Source of the DNA: Idiomarinaceae bacterium HL-53
Lineage (GTDB): Bacteria > Pseudomonadota > Gammaproteobacteria > Enterobacterales > Alteromonadaceae
Assembly (NCBI GenBank): GCA_001458075.1
Contig: LN899469.1
Location: 496,001 to 560,000 of the forward strand
Reading direction: 5' to 3'
Length of the DNA stretch: 64,000 bases
The notes beneath the pieces were generated by a model. The model searched no databases. It was given only the letters and a program-made list of their open reading frames with translations, and was not told where the DNA came from. A program made the translations under genes and the position numbers. Below are positions 1-8,795 of this stretch, piece by piece. The stretch's first letter is position 1; the number at the start of each line of letters is the position of its first letter.

Positions 1-1
1 T

Positions 2-115
2 CATGGAGGGCACGTCGGCTTTATTACTCGGCGCGACGGCAAAGCGACTCCGTGGCTACCGAGTCGGATTATGAATTGGTTTGGTGTCCAACCTTCATCA
101 GGGAGTCACGTATAA
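2..115 (+). CDS. yheT: YheT-family alpha/beta hydrolase, C-terminal end only
   Basis: The reading frame is open from the window edge and stops with TAA at 113-115, giving 37 residues. It begins HGGHVGF, which matches the catalytic-histidine region near the end of YheT-type alpha/beta hydrolases, followed by a short tail containing RRDGKATPW. The stop lies one base before the yheU start, and yheT-yheU is also an adjacent pair in E. coli. That neighbour supports the family call. The nucleophile and the rest of the fold lie outside the window, so the substrate cannot be judged. Confidence 0.75.
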   Translation, partial: HGGHVGFITRRDGKATPWLPSRIMNWFGVQPSSGSHV

Positions 116-116
116 G

Positions 117-353
117 ATGAAAATTCCATGGCAAGAGCTCGATCCCGAAACACTTGATTCACTGATTACTCAGTTTGTGCTGCAAGAGGGAACTGAATAC
201 GGAGCCGAAGATGTCTCGTTAGAGAGGAAAATACTGCAAGTACGAGAGCAACTGAAGAAGGGAACCGCGATTGTGGTTTGGTCTGAGCTTCACGAAACTG
301 TGAATATTGTTCCAGCAGACACCTACGTTGAGGACTCTGAAGAAAGCCCTTGA
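117..353 (+). CDS. yheU: YheU-family (UPF0270) small protein
   Basis: This 78-residue protein begins MKIPWQELDPETLDSLI, the conserved opening of the YheU/UPF0270 family, whose members are about 70-75 residues and have no established function. An upstream in-frame start at 81 is possible, but it would overlap the yheT end, and family length favours the ATG at 117. It follows the yheT stop by one base, so the two are probably co-transcribed. The C-terminal end (VVWSELHETVNIVP plus an acidic tail) also fits the family. Its 3' end overlaps that of the converging cysQ gene by about 30 bases. Confidence 0.85.
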   Translation: MKIPWQELDPETLDSLITQFVLQEGTEYGAEDVSLERKILQVREQLKKGTAIVVWSELHETVNIVPADTYVEDSEESP

Positions 354-1183
354 GGCAAAATAAGTGGCCAATCGATGCGCGGATCGCCTAACACCAAGAA
401 GTTAGGGTTTTTCGGCAATGCTGTACGGTTGTAGCGGAGCGGTTGAAATGATTCGTCAACCAAACTGCCACCCGCTTGTTCCACAAGAATTTGAGCAGCT
501 GCGGTGTCCCATTCACCGGTTTCACCCACGCGCACGAAGCAATCGGCACTGCCTTCCGCCACTAAGCAAGACTTCAACGCACAGCTTCCCGTGTAAACAT
601 GCTCCACATTTCGATTTCCTGCACTCATTTTGGAGAGAATACGCTCCGTTGGCTGTCGCCGACTCAGTGCAACTTTGAGATCATCCTCCTTCGGATCGTT
701 GAGCCTACGCACTGAGATATTCTCATGCTTTCCATGTTGTTGACGCCAAGCGCCTTGCCCTTGTGCCGCGCTGTACAGGGCGTCTTGAGCAGGCCAGTAA
801 ATAACACCCAGAATAGGCAAATCATAATGTACAAGCGCGATACTTACCGCAAAATCGCCGGAGCCATAAATAAACTCTTGTGTGCCATCAAGTGGATCGA
901 CAAGCCAGTAGCTTTTCCAATCTCTTCGCACGGCCCACGGCACCAGAGACTCCTCCGTTAATACGGGTAATTGAGGTTGTAACTTCCTGAGTTGCTCGCT
1001 GATATAATCGCTCGCCATCATATCTGCAGAGGTAACGGGAGAGCTGTCTTGCTTGTGCGCCACGTCGAAGCTTCCAGACTGCTGTAAACTCAAGATGCGT
1101 TGCCCAACGCTCGCGGCAATCTGCGCAACGGCCGCGGACAATTGCGCTAAATGTTCATCAGGCCAGTGACTGATCTCATTCAA
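323..1183 (-). CDS. cysQ: 3'(2'),5'-bisphosphate nucleotidase CysQ
   Basis: CysQ removes a phosphate from PAP and PAPS, by-products of sulfate assimilation, at the inner membrane or in the cytosol. The inositol-monophosphatase fold motifs are all visible: SPVTSAD near residue 50, the metal ligand E in LTEES, the DPLDGT box, and WDTAAAQ near the end. The start is a TTG at 1183 preceded by a GGAGG ribosome site. It overlaps the nudE stop in a TTGA arrangement, so translation is probably coupled to nudE. No in-frame ATG exists until residue 55, after the first motif. Length (286) is slightly above the E. coli protein because of an N-terminal extension. Confidence 0.93.
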   Translation of the reverse strand: MNEISHWPDEHLAQLSAAVAQIAASVGQRILSLQQSGSFDVAHKQDSSPVTSADMMASDYISEQLRKLQPQLPVLTEESLVPWAVRRDWKSYWLVDPLDGTQEFIYGSGDFAVSIALVHYDLPILGVIYWPAQDALYSAAQGQGAWRQQHGKHENISVRRLNDPKEDDLKVALSRRQPTERILSKMSAGNRNVEHVYTGSCALKSCLVAEGSADCFVRVGETGEWDTAAAQILVEQAGGSLVDESFQPLRYNRTALPKNPNFLVLGDPRIDWPLILPQGLSSESST

Positions 1184-1755
1184 CTCGCCTCCTCAACCCA
1201 CGTTCGGGTTTGCGCCAACCAGCGCTCCATAAGTAGCAAGGCTGCCACACTGCGTGCTTCTGTAAAATCGGGTTGTACCAAAAGTTGGTCTAATTCGCTT
1301 ATCTTCCATGGCACAATCTCGAGCGGTTCAGGCTCGTCCCCAGGTAATTTTTCTGGATACAAATCTTTTCCCACAAATAAGGTCATAGAAGCCGAGAAAA
1401 AAGCAGGTGCCATTGTGACTGATTTGAGTTTTTCGAGAGAGCGAACGCCAAAACCAATTTCTTCTTTGAGTTCCCGCTCCGCAGCTTGCTCTGCGCTTTC
1501 ACCCGGATCAATGAGGCCCTTGGGAAAGCCGAGTTGGTAATTGTGCAGACCAGCGGCGTATTCCCGAACGAGTAAAATTGTTTCTTCGTCTTGAAAAGGA
1601 ACCACCATCACTGCACCACGACCGCTGCCTTGCATGCGCTCGTATTGCCGAAACTCGCCGTTGCTAAACTGTAAATCAATAGATTCAATGCGAAGCAAGC
1701 GACTTTTCGCTACAATTTGCCGGGAGAGAATGGTAGGTACTTGTTTGCCAGCCAT
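1180..1755 (-). CDS. nudE: ADP compounds hydrolase NudE (Nudix)
   Basis: A Nudix hydrolase of about 191 residues acting on ADP-ribose, NADH and Ap3A-type compounds. The Nudix box is intact, running from GLIDPGESAEQAAERELKEE into IGF. The flanking family-specific segments YERMQGSGRGAVM and LYPEKLPGDEPEPL closely follow E. coli NudE. The ATG at 1755 (MAGKQVPTIL) matches the E. coli N-terminus; a longer reading to 1794 adds residues without family support. The stop overlaps the cysQ start. The divergent yrfG gene starts about 70 bases away, so a shared promoter region lies between. Confidence 0.92.
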   Translation of the reverse strand: MAGKQVPTILSRQIVAKSRLLRIESIDLQFSNGEFRQYERMQGSGRGAVMVVPFQDEETILLVREYAAGLHNYQLGFPKGLIDPGESAEQAAERELKEEIGFGVRSLEKLKSVTMAPAFFSASMTLFVGKDLYPEKLPGDEPEPLEIVPWKISELDQLLVQPDFTEARSVAALLLMERWLAQTRTWVEEAS

Positions 1756-1823
1756 AAAACAACATCGCCCTTGATCCGTGAACCTCTTAAACATACACCA
1801 TAATGACGATTCGGGAAAACCCT

Positions 1824-2480
1824 ATGCTTAATTGGCAAGAAATTGATACCGTACTTTTAGATATGGACGGCACCCTACTCGATTTGCATTACGACAACTA
1901 TTTCTGGATTGAGTATTTACCTAAAGCCTACGCACACGCCCATCGAGTTGCGGAGGCAGATGCCCAAGAGTTCTTAAATCGTTTATTTACAAAGGTTTCC
2001 GGAACTCTTAATTGGTATTGTTTAGATTTTTGGTCTGAAAGCTTAGGACTCCCTATTCGTAGCCTAAAGCGAAAAATGACGGATAAAATTCGCTACAGAG
2101 CCGACGCATTGGACTTTTTGCAGCAATTAAAACAAAGTAATAAGCGGGTTGTGCTAGTCACCAACGCACACCCTGATGCACTTGCCTTAAAGAATGAATT
2201 TACCAATCTGCAACAGTGGATACCAACGCAGTACTCCACTCATACTTTTGGCTATTGCAAAGAATTTCCGGAATTATGGCAAGCGCTCCAACGTGAACTG
2301 AGGTTTGATCCTTTACGGACCCTCTTTGTCGACGACGGCGAACACATTTTGAACAGTGCGAAAGCATTTGGTATTCAATACACCTTGGGTATTCGCACTC
2401 CAGATAGTCGTCAACCGGAGAAATATTTTTCAGCGCACCCCTCGGTAGCAGATTTTTCCGAACTACCAATACTTGGCTAA
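1824..2480 (+). CDS. yrfG: GMP/IMP nucleotidase YrfG (HAD family)
   Basis: A haloacid-dehalogenase-type phosphatase. Motif I is LLDMDGTLLD near the N-terminus, motif II is VLVTNAH, and the acidic motif is FVDDGEH. The stretches HYDNYFWIEYLPKAYA and LNWYCLDFWSE are distinctive of YrfG, which dephosphorylates purine nucleotides in E. coli. An ATG at 1803 is in frame; 1824 is preferred because it has a GGGA about eight bases upstream and gives an N-terminus of family length, but the choice is uncertain. yrfG and nudE are near neighbours in E. coli too. Confidence 0.88.
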   Translation: MLNWQEIDTVLLDMDGTLLDLHYDNYFWIEYLPKAYAHAHRVAEADAQEFLNRLFTKVSGTLNWYCLDFWSESLGLPIRSLKRKMTDKIRYRADALDFLQQLKQSNKRVVLVTNAHPDALALKNEFTNLQQWIPTQYSTHTFGYCKEFPELWQALQRELRFDPLRTLFVDDGEHILNSAKAFGIQYTLGIRTPDSRQPEKYFSAHPSVADFSELPILG

Positions 2481-2537
2481 ACTCGAGAAGCCACTTATGC
2501 TTAATGCAGCAAACAAACGGAAAAGGATTACTGAACA

Positions 2538-3965
2538 ATGAGTAAAGCGAGCGCAGCCGCAAATGTTACGGCGCATTACGATGCCGTTGTGATTGGCTCG
2601 GGGCCAGCAGGCGAAGGGGCTGCCATGATGCTAGCAAAGCGCCATCAGCGCGTTGCCATTGTTGAGGCTTATCCTCGCTTGGGCGGCGGTTGTACGCACT
2701 GGGGAACCATTCCTTCAAAAGCACTTCGACATTCTGTGAGCCGCTTAATTGAATATAATGCGAGCCCACTGTTCATGCGCAGCGAAATGCCGGTTCAACT
2801 TACTTTCTCCGAAATTCTGAAACACGCCGAGGGTGTCATTCGAAAGCAAGTTTCCTTACGAAGCTCTTTTTATGTCCGAAACGGTGTCACCGTGATTCAC
2901 GGCCGTGCACGTTTTCAAGACAGCAATCACCTCGCAGTGGCAAGGCCCGATGGCTCAACAGATTTGATTTACGCGAAGAACTTTGTGATCGCTACCGGAT
3001 CTCGTCCTTATCGCCCCAAAAGCGTCGACTTTACGCATCCGAGGATTTACGACTCCGACACTGTGCTCTCCTTAAAGCACGAGCCACGCTCCATTTTAAT
3101 TGTAGGTGCCGGCGTCATTGGCTGCGAGTATGCCAGTATATTCCGCGGCTTAGGTGTGAAAGTTGATCTCATCAATAACCGCGAGCGACTCCTCTCGTTT
3201 CTGGATACCGAAATCTCCGACGCACTGAGTTATCACCTGCGCAACAGTGGTGTTGTGATAAGGCACGGTGAGGAATTTAAATCGATTGAAGGGCGCGATG
3301 ACGGGGTTGTACTTACAACCGCATCGGGTAAACGAATGTTTTCCGACTGTTTGCTCTTTGCGAACGGCCGCTCCGGCAACATTGAGAATTTAAACATTGA
3401 AGCTGTGGGGTTAACTGCCAATTACCGCGGACAGCTTGAGGTAGACGCGAATTATCGTACTGAAATTGATAACATTTATGCCGTAGGCGACATTATTGGT
3501 TACCCAAGTCTCGCCAGTGCAGCCTACGATCAAGGCCGTATCGCAGCCACTTCAGTACTTGACGGTAGCTGCGACTCAAAGCTCATTTCAGATATTCCAA
3601 CAGGTATTTATACCATTCCTGAAATAAGCTCGGTAGGTGCAACCGAAGAGCAGCTCACAGCAGAAAACATTCCTTATGAAGTAGGCCGTGCTCAATTTAA
3701 ACATTTAGCGCGCGCTCAAATTGCAGACTCTCATGTGGGTTGCTTGAAGCTCATTTTTCATCGTGAAACTTTGGAAATTTTAGGTATTCATTGTTTTGGC
3801 GAACGAGCCTCAGAGATCATCCACATCGGCCAAGCGATTATGGAGCAAAAAGGTGAGGGAAATACCGTCAATTACTTCATTAACACAACGTTTAACTACC
3901 CCACCATGGCGGAAGCTTATCGTGTTGCGGCACTCAACGGTGTAAACAGACTAGCGCCTCGTTAA
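2538..3965 (+). CDS. sthA: Soluble pyridine nucleotide transhydrogenase
   Basis: A flavoprotein of 475 residues that moves reducing equivalents between NADPH and NAD+ in the cytoplasm. The FAD-binding motif [10 protein letters not shown] is near residue 21 and the NAD(P) motif [13 protein letters not shown] is near residue 190. [15 protein letters not shown] holds only one of the two redox cysteines of related disulfide reductases, which is diagnostic of SthA/UdhA. The FAD motif [10 protein letters not shown] and the dimerisation end [20 protein letters not shown] are also present. It is a single gene that converges on envZ, the two stops overlapping by four bases. Confidence 0.95.
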   Translation: MSKASAAANVTAHYDAVVIGSGPAGEGAAMMLAKRHQRVAIVEAYPRLGGGCTHWGTIPSKALRHSVSRLIEYNASPLFMRSEMPVQLTFSEILKHAEGVIRKQVSLRSSFYVRNGVTVIHGRARFQDSNHLAVARPDGSTDLIYAKNFVIATGSRPYRPKSVDFTHPRIYDSDTVLSLKHEPRSILIVGAGVIGCEYASIFRGLGVKVDLINNRERLLSFLDTEISDALSYHLRNSGVVIRHGEEFKSIEGRDDGVVLTTASGKRMFSDCLLFANGRSGNIENLNIEAVGLTANYRGQLEVDANYRTEIDNIYAVGDIIGYPSLASAAYDQGRIAATSVLDGSCDSKLISDIPTGIYTIPEISSVGATEEQLTAENIPYEVGRAQFKHLARAQIADSHVGCLKLIFHRETLEILGIHCFGERASEIIHIGQAIMEQKGEGNTVNYFINTTFNYPTMAEAYRVAALNGVNRLAPR

Positions 3966-5278
3966 GTTTCCACAGTTAAAGGCAATTCGATGCGAATGCA
4001 AAAGCCGCGATCAGGATGAGTGGTCGCGGTCAGGGTGCCGCTGTGCAGATCGATAAAGCGTTTCACAATCGCTAAACCCAACCCGGAGCCCTCTCCACCG
4101 CGTGCTTTATTGCCTTGAGTGAAAGGCTCAAACATACGCTCGAGCATGTCTTGCGGAATTCCTTGGCCACGATCGCAAACCTCTAGCCACACGCCACGCT
4201 TTCGCTCGCCATTCATGCGCTTCAATGAACCGGTGTGAATGGTAATGGGTGGCGCGCCGTAACGTTGTGCGTTTACAACCAAATTCATGAGTACACGCTT
4301 GATAGCGGTCGGTTGAACCATTACGGCGGGCAACGCCCTCTCTAAATCGAGCTCAATACTGTGGGTATCGGTATATTCACTGGTAAGCACAACATCGTGC
4401 ACCAACTGGTTCAGATTCGTTTTCTCAAAGTCTTTGGTATTGGGGGCACGCACGAAGTCGACGAATTGATCGATAATCGAATTCATATCGTCGATATCTT
4501 GCACGACACCTTCCCACAACACGTGATCTTTGTCGGCCATCATTTCAGCTGCGAGTCGAATTCTCGTGAGTGGCGTTCTCAAATCATGAGAAATACCCGC
4601 CAATAACAGGTTCCGATCATCCTCAAGCTGCTGAATACCGCGCGACATGCGGTTAAATGCGCGCGTTACATTCACAATTTCGGTAGCGCCAAGTTCCGGT
4701 AGAGGACCACGATAAACCCCTCGGCTAATTTCTTGCGCCGCACGCTGCAAGCTTCGCAAAGGTTGGTTGAGCCAACTTGCAAACCATGCCCCTCCCAACA
4801 CACTCAGGGTACCAATGAGCACAAGATAAAATAATAAAGGAGAGAATTGGCCCTGTTCTATACCAGTGAGCGGAATGCGATACCAGCCATTTTGGCCATC
4901 CGTTCGTACCCAAATTTGCATCGGATCCGTGTCACTAATACGAACATTCACCGGCTTGTCGAGTATTTCGGCTATTTCTGCTGAAAAAAACGTGTACGCC
5001 GTGGCGTAATTTACGCCTTCACGCTCCGCGCGCTCAAAGGAGAGTTCCTCAACCCCTGAGATTTCCTGATAACGGCTCCGTAAACCAGGCAACAGCCTTT
5101 GCTCCGCGACCAGTTCATGAGTTTGAATTTGCTTACCAACCAAGTAACTCAATTGCTGCACGCTAGGTTTCACCACATACAGCGTAATCATAATGTATGA
5201 GAGTATTTGGTTAACAACAAGCAACAGCGCGATCAGAGCAATGGTGCGCGCAAATGCCGTACGTGGCAGCAAGGTCAT
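3962..5278 (-). CDS. envZ: Osmolarity sensor histidine kinase EnvZ
   Basis: The inner-membrane sensor partner of OmpR, 438 residues. A first membrane segment lies at about residues 10-33, a periplasmic region follows, and a second segment is near 150-170. Then come a HAMP domain, the H-box [16 protein letters not shown] with the phosphorylated histidine, an N-box with [10 protein letters not shown], and the ATP lid motifs DRGQGIP and [12 protein letters not shown]. The ATG directly follows the ompR stop, so ompR-envZ forms a tight operon as in other gammaproteobacteria. Confidence 0.94.
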   Translation of the reverse strand: MTLLPRTAFARTIALIALLLVVNQILSYIMITLYVVKPSVQQLSYLVGKQIQTHELVAEQRLLPGLRSRYQEISGVEELSFERAEREGVNYATAYTFFSAEIAEILDKPVNVRISDTDPMQIWVRTDGQNGWYRIPLTGIEQGQFSPLLFYLVLIGTLSVLGGAWFASWLNQPLRSLQRAAQEISRGVYRGPLPELGATEIVNVTRAFNRMSRGIQQLEDDRNLLLAGISHDLRTPLTRIRLAAEMMADKDHVLWEGVVQDIDDMNSIIDQFVDFVRAPNTKDFEKTNLNQLVHDVVLTSEYTDTHSIELDLERALPAVMVQPTAIKRVLMNLVVNAQRYGAPPITIHTGSLKRMNGERKRGVWLEVCDRGQGIPQDMLERMFEPFTQGNKARGGEGSGLGLAIVKRFIDLHSGTLTATTHPDRGFCIRIELPLTVET

Positions 5279-6004
5279 TTAGCTTTGTGGCTCCCCGTCG
5301 GGCACAAATACGTACCCCAAACCCCATACTGTTTGCAGGTAGCGAGGGCTCGCAGGATCTGCCTCAACAATTCGACGCAACCTTGAGACTTGCACATCAA
5401 TGCTTCGCTCCATTGCGCTGTAATCTCTTCCACGCGCCAAATGCATTAGTTTGTCTCGTGAAAGTGGCTCTCTTGGATGACTTACTAACGCCTTGAGTAC
5501 CGCGAATTCGCCACTGGTGAGTGTGATAACTTGCTCACCTTTACGCAATTCACGAGTTCCCATGTTGAACCAGAAATCACCGAACTCAACCACTTTATTC
5601 GAGCCACTCGGCGCTCCGGGCGCTTCTCGAACTTGACGGCGTAAAACTGCCTTGACCCTGGCAAGCAGCTCTCGCGGATTGAAGGGTTTCGGCATATAAT
5701 CGTCGGCTCCGACCTCAAGCCCAATGATACGATCCACTTCATCGCCTTTTGCAGTGAGCATAATAATAGGCAAACTGTTTTCCTTTTGGCGAATACGCTT
5801 ACAAATTGAAATGCCGTCTTCACCCGGTAACATGAGATCGAGCACCATTAAGTGGAAGGTTTCCCGCGTGAGCAAACGATCCATTTGCTCACCGTCGCCC
5901 ACCGCGCGCACATGGTAACCTTGCTCTGTTAAGTAGCGTTCGAGAAGTGCACGCAAACGCACGTCGTCGTCGACAATGAGAATTCGATCTTGGGTTTCTT
6001 TCAT
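5279..6004 (-). CDS. ompR: Response regulator OmpR
   Basis: A 241-residue two-component regulator. The receiver domain has the acidic pair near residues 11-12 (IVDDDVR), the phospho-acceptor aspartate in MVLDLMLPGEDG, the conserved threonine in MLTAKGDE and the lysine in MPKPFNPREL. The C-terminal winged-helix DNA-binding domain ends in SRLRRIVEADPASPRYLQTV followed by WGLGYVF. Gene order ompR-envZ and nearby greB match the classical arrangement. In relatives it controls porins and osmotic adaptation; no target site was identified here. Confidence 0.95.
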   Translation of the reverse strand: MKETQDRILIVDDDVRLRALLERYLTEQGYHVRAVGDGEQMDRLLTRETFHLMVLDLMLPGEDGISICKRIRQKENSLPIIMLTAKGDEVDRIIGLEVGADDYMPKPFNPRELLARVKAVLRRQVREAPGAPSGSNKVVEFGDFWFNMGTRELRKGEQVITLTSGEFAVLKALVSHPREPLSRDKLMHLARGRDYSAMERSIDVQVSRLRRIVEADPASPRYLQTVWGLGYVFVPDGEPQS

Positions 6005-6120
6005 GTTGAGTTACCGTGTCAAAAATAGAATCATGCCATGCTTTTGACACAGTGTAGAGGGAGGACAGCGGGTTGCCAATATTCTCGTTCGCCAAACCCG
6101 CTGTAAATTGTTACCGCTTA

Positions 6121-6348
6121 TTACCGAGGAGGTCCTTGCGTGTCTGTTTCTCTATTTTCCTCAGAACGCTTCAACGGCGGGTTAACCCAAATAACACGAG
6201 ATGCCGCTGCACCTTTCCGGTTCGCTGCTTCAATGACTGCTACGCGCTCCCAGTCCACTTCGAGCGTTGAATCAGTTTTAGAAGCCGCAGTACTAGCGCA
6301 CCCTACCGAGAGTAACGCGAGTACAGGTACTATCATGAGTTTTTTCAT
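6121..6348 (-). CDS. Small lipoprotein of unknown function
   Basis: A 75-residue protein starting MKKLMIVPVLALL and carrying a lipobox-type LSVGC at about residues 14-18, so it is probably lipidated and exported. The mature part is short and hydrophilic (DWERVAVIEAANRKGA, then RVIWVNPPLKR). A longer in-frame reading to 6384 would place extra polar residues before the signal peptide, so the ATG at 6348, preceded by a GAGG, is chosen. It sits between ompR and the divergent greB. I do not recognise the family and infer no function beyond membrane attachment. Confidence 0.65.
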   Translation of the reverse strand: MKKLMIVPVLALLSVGCASTAASKTDSTLEVDWERVAVIEAANRKGAAASRVIWVNPPLKRSEENRETDTQGPPR

Positions 6349-6500
6349 ACTTACCTCCACACTCACAATACACAGGCATTCCACGAATCCCTTGTACTAA
6401 GTATAGTAAACGTATACAAACTCGGAACCGATCAGCGACATTTTGCCTAAAACATCTGATAAATGGAGATAAATAGTTTGCTAAAGGACACCTCATTCGC

Positions 6501-6974
6501 ATGAAAACTAATCTAATAACCGCCGAAGGTCGGCAGAAATTGGAAGCGGAACTCGATCATTTGTGGCGGGAGTATCGTCCTGAAATCACCAAAAAAGTCG
6601 CGTGGTCGGCTAGCTTAGGCGATCGCAGCGAGAACGCAGATTACAAAGAAAATAAGCGTTTATTACGTCAAATCGACAGCCGCGTGCGCTTTCTTCGCAA
6701 GCGTCTTGAAGTACTTAAGGTTGTTCCCTATTCCCCGCAGCAAGAAGGTAAGGTTTTTTTCGGTGCATGGGTAGAAATAGAAGACTTAGATGGCAACAAA
6801 CGTAACTTCAGAATCGTGGGCCCCGACGAAATTTATGGCCGGAATGACTATATTTCTATCGACTCACCCATGGCTCGCGCACTTTTGAAAAAGGAAGAAG
6901 GCGATGAAGCCGAGGTGAGAACCCCGACGGGAACTAAGGTTTGGATGGTGGAGAAAATATGGTACTCGCAATGA
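6501..6974 (+). CDS. greB: Transcription elongation factor GreB
   Basis: A 157-residue GreA/GreB family protein that enters the RNA polymerase secondary channel and stimulates cleavage of backtracked transcripts. The N-terminal coiled coil carries the tip motif LGDRSENADYKENKR with its acidic D and E. The C-terminal FKBP-like domain includes DEIYGRNDYISIDSPMARAL. The basic patch segment and the WMVEKIWY end favour GreB over GreA. The ATG is preceded by AAAGGACA. The 3' end overlaps by about 40 bases the end of a converging membrane-protein gene at the edge of the cassette array. Confidence 0.94.
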   Translation: MKTNLITAEGRQKLEAELDHLWREYRPEITKKVAWSASLGDRSENADYKENKRLLRQIDSRVRFLRKRLEVLKVVPYSPQQEGKVFFGAWVEIEDLDGNKRNFRIVGPDEIYGRNDYISIDSPMARALLKKEEGDEAEVRTPTGTKVWMVEKIWYSQ

Positions 6975-7254
6975 GCGCGTTGTTCCGATGCGCGATTGCC
7001 CAAAAGGCCACCCCGGCACCCATTCCCAACAATGCGCCGAATAGCGCAAAATGCCCCCAAGTTAGCCACTTTTTATAACGCATCACACCATACAAGGGTA
7101 AGGCGATGAAAACGGTAAGCATGTACGCAAAGAATGCTACGAATGGCAAAATCTCAAGCATGTCATCACTGCCAGCTAGGCTCATGGATATGCCAAATAT
7201 CGGAATCAATGGGGAAACCAAGAACGCTATCACTGATCTAAGCGGTTGCTTCAT
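6934..7254 (-). CDS. Small multi-pass membrane protein, cassette-borne
   Basis: A 106-residue hydrophobic protein with about three predicted membrane spans (around residues 8-28, 33-55 and 68-88) and a charged YKK loop before WLTWGHFALFGALLGM. No family was recognised. The start ATG overlaps the stop of the upstream broken gene (ATGA at 7251-7254), so the two form a unit. Its end overlaps the 3' end of greB, and no attC follows it. It is therefore the terminal, attC-less cassette at the left edge of the array, or a resident gene abutted by it. Confidence 0.55.
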   Translation of the reverse strand: MKQPLRSVIAFLVSPLIPIFGISMSLAGSDDMLEILPFVAFFAYMLTVFIALPLYGVMRYKKWLTWGHFALFGALLGMGAGVAFWAIAHRNNALIASTIFSPPSKP

Positions 7255-7633
7255 AGTTTATCTAACCCCTCATCCCAACTCGCTTTGCTAGATGAAAAAA
7301 TGTGCCCTGTTGGCACGATAGATATTTCAGTGTCCAAGCAACCTGCAGGAACAACGAGTAAGCCTTTAACAAGAGTGTTTGGCAACGCTGAGCCACTGAG
7401 TTTACAGAAGCTTTTGCTATGACGAGTTCCCGGAAGCGTATAGGAAGTCACAAAATCTGAACCCGACCGCCAGACCAATTCAGCTGACTGCGAAAATAGA
7501 CGACAGGTGCGATTAAATACTTTAGCTTTAACTCAAAATTTCCTGATAGATAGTCAAAACACATCACGGTCGCTAACGCACAGCTTGCAACTAAAGAATA
7601 TAGATAAACCTTGTTCAATTTTTCTAATTTCAA
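7251..7633 (-). pseudogene. Cassette gene split by an apparent frameshift
   Basis: Two reading frames abut. The first runs from a TTG at 7633, behind an AAGGAG site, to a stop at 7448 and gives MKLEKLNKVYLYSLVASCAL followed by a hydrophobic anchor. The second, one base back in register, runs on to 7251 and reads VWRSGSDFVTSY, TRHSKSFC, VVPAGCLDTEISIVPTGH. The first frame turns into unlike sequence just where the second becomes sensible, around 7480-7500. I read this as one membrane-anchored protein of about 125 residues broken by a one-base indel. A sequencing error or real frameshifting are alternatives. The family is unknown. It belongs to the leftward cassette that follows the attC at 7673-7780. 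Confidence 0.45.
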
Positions 7634-7672
7634 TTGAAATGCACTCCTTGTCAGAATATTGCTTTGTATAGC

Positions 7673-7780
7673 TGCTAACGCCTTGCTCTGCGGCATGTTA
7701 CAGTTGGCGACTTTTTTGCGAGCGAAGCGATGCGGAAAAGGTGCGAACTGTAACATGTCCGTAGCAGCAAATTGTTAGGC
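7673..7780 (-). repeat. attC recombination site (leftward cassette)
   Basis: Read on the minus strand it starts GCCTAAC at 7780, three bases after the stop of the restriction-like gene, and ends GCGTTAGC near 7673. The inner arms, CATGTTACAGTT at 7694-7705 and AACTGTAACATG at 7746-7757, are a perfect 12-base inverted repeat. The loop carries a CGCTTCGCTCGC-type motif shared with other sites of the array. The predicted crossover G/TTA is at 7679/7678. Confidence 0.85.
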
Positions 7781-7782
7781 AT

Positions 7783-8343
7783 TTACTTCACAAAGTCCCA
7801 CATATCTGAAAACAAAAAGTGATCAAATGTCTTTATGTGGTCTTTTAAAATTGGTTCGGAAATCATATTTGGTCGAATATCACAATAGTAAACACCATCC
7901 AAAGGATTGAGTTTCACAGTGTAACCCTTGAAATGACCCGGGAGAAATGTTGCGCTTATACCGTATTTTCCTTCCTGGCCTTTTCTCTGCACATCATTTA
8001 GAAAGATCGCAAAGTGTGGGGTGGCTTTTTCTGTAAGGCGATTGTACAAAAACTTGTCAATAAAAACTTTATCAAGACGATCTTTGCTTGAAGTTTTTAC
8101 CGACCCAATGGCCATTACTTCACCGTCTTTTATCAAATTTAAGTCATGCTGATAATTCATCTTGAATGCTTCATGGCCGTCTACTTTAACCGGAATACGA
8201 ATAGTTCCCTCGGTTACCTCAAGGCCACATCGCTCAATGATCAAACGAATAAATCTTTCAAACAAATCACCGTTTATCTTCCGTGCAGTGTTTGACTGAT
8301 TGGCTGGCAGGGCATCCTGACCTTTCCCCTGAAATAACACCAC
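7783..8343 (-). CDS. Restriction-endonuclease-like protein, possibly N-terminally truncated
   Basis: A 186-residue protein with a GDLFERFIRLIIERCG helix, then an aspartate in NYQHDLNLIKDG and a SVKTSSKDRLDKVFIDKF segment. An acidic residue followed by S/E/D-x-K is the catalytic layout of PD-(D/E)XK nucleases, and an SVK variant is known in Cfr10I/Bse634I-type enzymes. The distal part (FAIFLNDVQRK, GHFKGYTVKLNPLDGVYY, CDIRP) looks like a folded C-terminal domain. The listed start is a GTG. The frame stays open for another hundred bases upstream and reads like protein (NGLSILKKLFRAGFK), so the true N-terminus may be lost. No methyltransferase is nearby. The exact family is not recognised. Confidence 0.5.
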   Translation of the reverse strand: MVLFQGKGQDALPANQSNTARKINGDLFERFIRLIIERCGLEVTEGTIRIPVKVDGHEAFKMNYQHDLNLIKDGEVMAIGSVKTSSKDRLDKVFIDKFLYNRLTEKATPHFAIFLNDVQRKGQEGKYGISATFLPGHFKGYTVKLNPLDGVYYCDIRPNMISEPILKDHIKTFDHFLFSDMWDFVK

Positions 8344-8427
8344 ATTTTCAATGAGAAGTATTTTAAAGCCTGCCCTAAAAAGTTTTTTGAGGATGCTAAG
8401 GCCGTTGTCAGAATTGCAAGTGATTCC

Positions 8428-8793
8428 TTGAGTCAGATTAGTGACCTAGAAAGAATGGTAATTGAGTCACTAGAAGATAAAATACACGATTCTGTCATTT
8501 CTACCGCGGTAAGCGCTATTCCCGAAAGCTTGTCTTTACTTGCACCTCATGTGTTCGTCGATTACTCAGAGGTTGAAGAAATTGAATGCACAGCGATCGA
8601 TCATGAATTCATTTATGTGACAGCAACCGGAACAGTACATGTTGATCAAGAATATGGCCCTAAAGATGACTCGTGTACCATCAGCACTAGTTACCCTTTT
8701 TCACTCGAGATGAAGGCTCACGTAGCTAACCCTGATGATTTTTCGGTCGTAGGTGAAGAATTAAACGTGGACACATCTTCGTGGTACGAATAG
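8428..8793 (+). CDS. C-terminal remnant of a larger (PIN/DUF4935-like?) cassette protein
   Basis: The 121-residue reading starts at a TTG, but coding-like sequence in the same frame extends back to a stop at 8335-8337 (FFEDAKAVVRIASD joins directly) without any ATG. The protein is acidic: a helical stretch is followed by beta-rich sequence (FIYVTATGTVHVDQEYGP, STSYPFSLEMKAHV) and ends in VDTSSWYE. This pattern resembles the C-terminal half of DUF4935/PIN-like toxin proteins from my memory of that family. If so, the nuclease half is missing. The open extension overlaps the open extension of the leftward restriction-like gene, marking a rearrangement point. An attC follows its stop by two bases. 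Confidence 0.45.
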   Translation: MSQISDLERMVIESLEDKIHDSVISTAVSAIPESLSLLAPHVFVDYSEVEEIECTAIDHEFIYVTATGTVHVDQEYGPKDDSCTISTSYPFSLEMKAHVANPDDFSVVGEELNVDTSSWYE

Positions 8794-8795
8794 AA

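Noticed and set aside
2200-2562. Long minus-strand reading opposite yrfG
   Set aside because: It is antisense to a well-recognised HAD phosphatase, has no family features, and shows the composition expected of a shadow frame.
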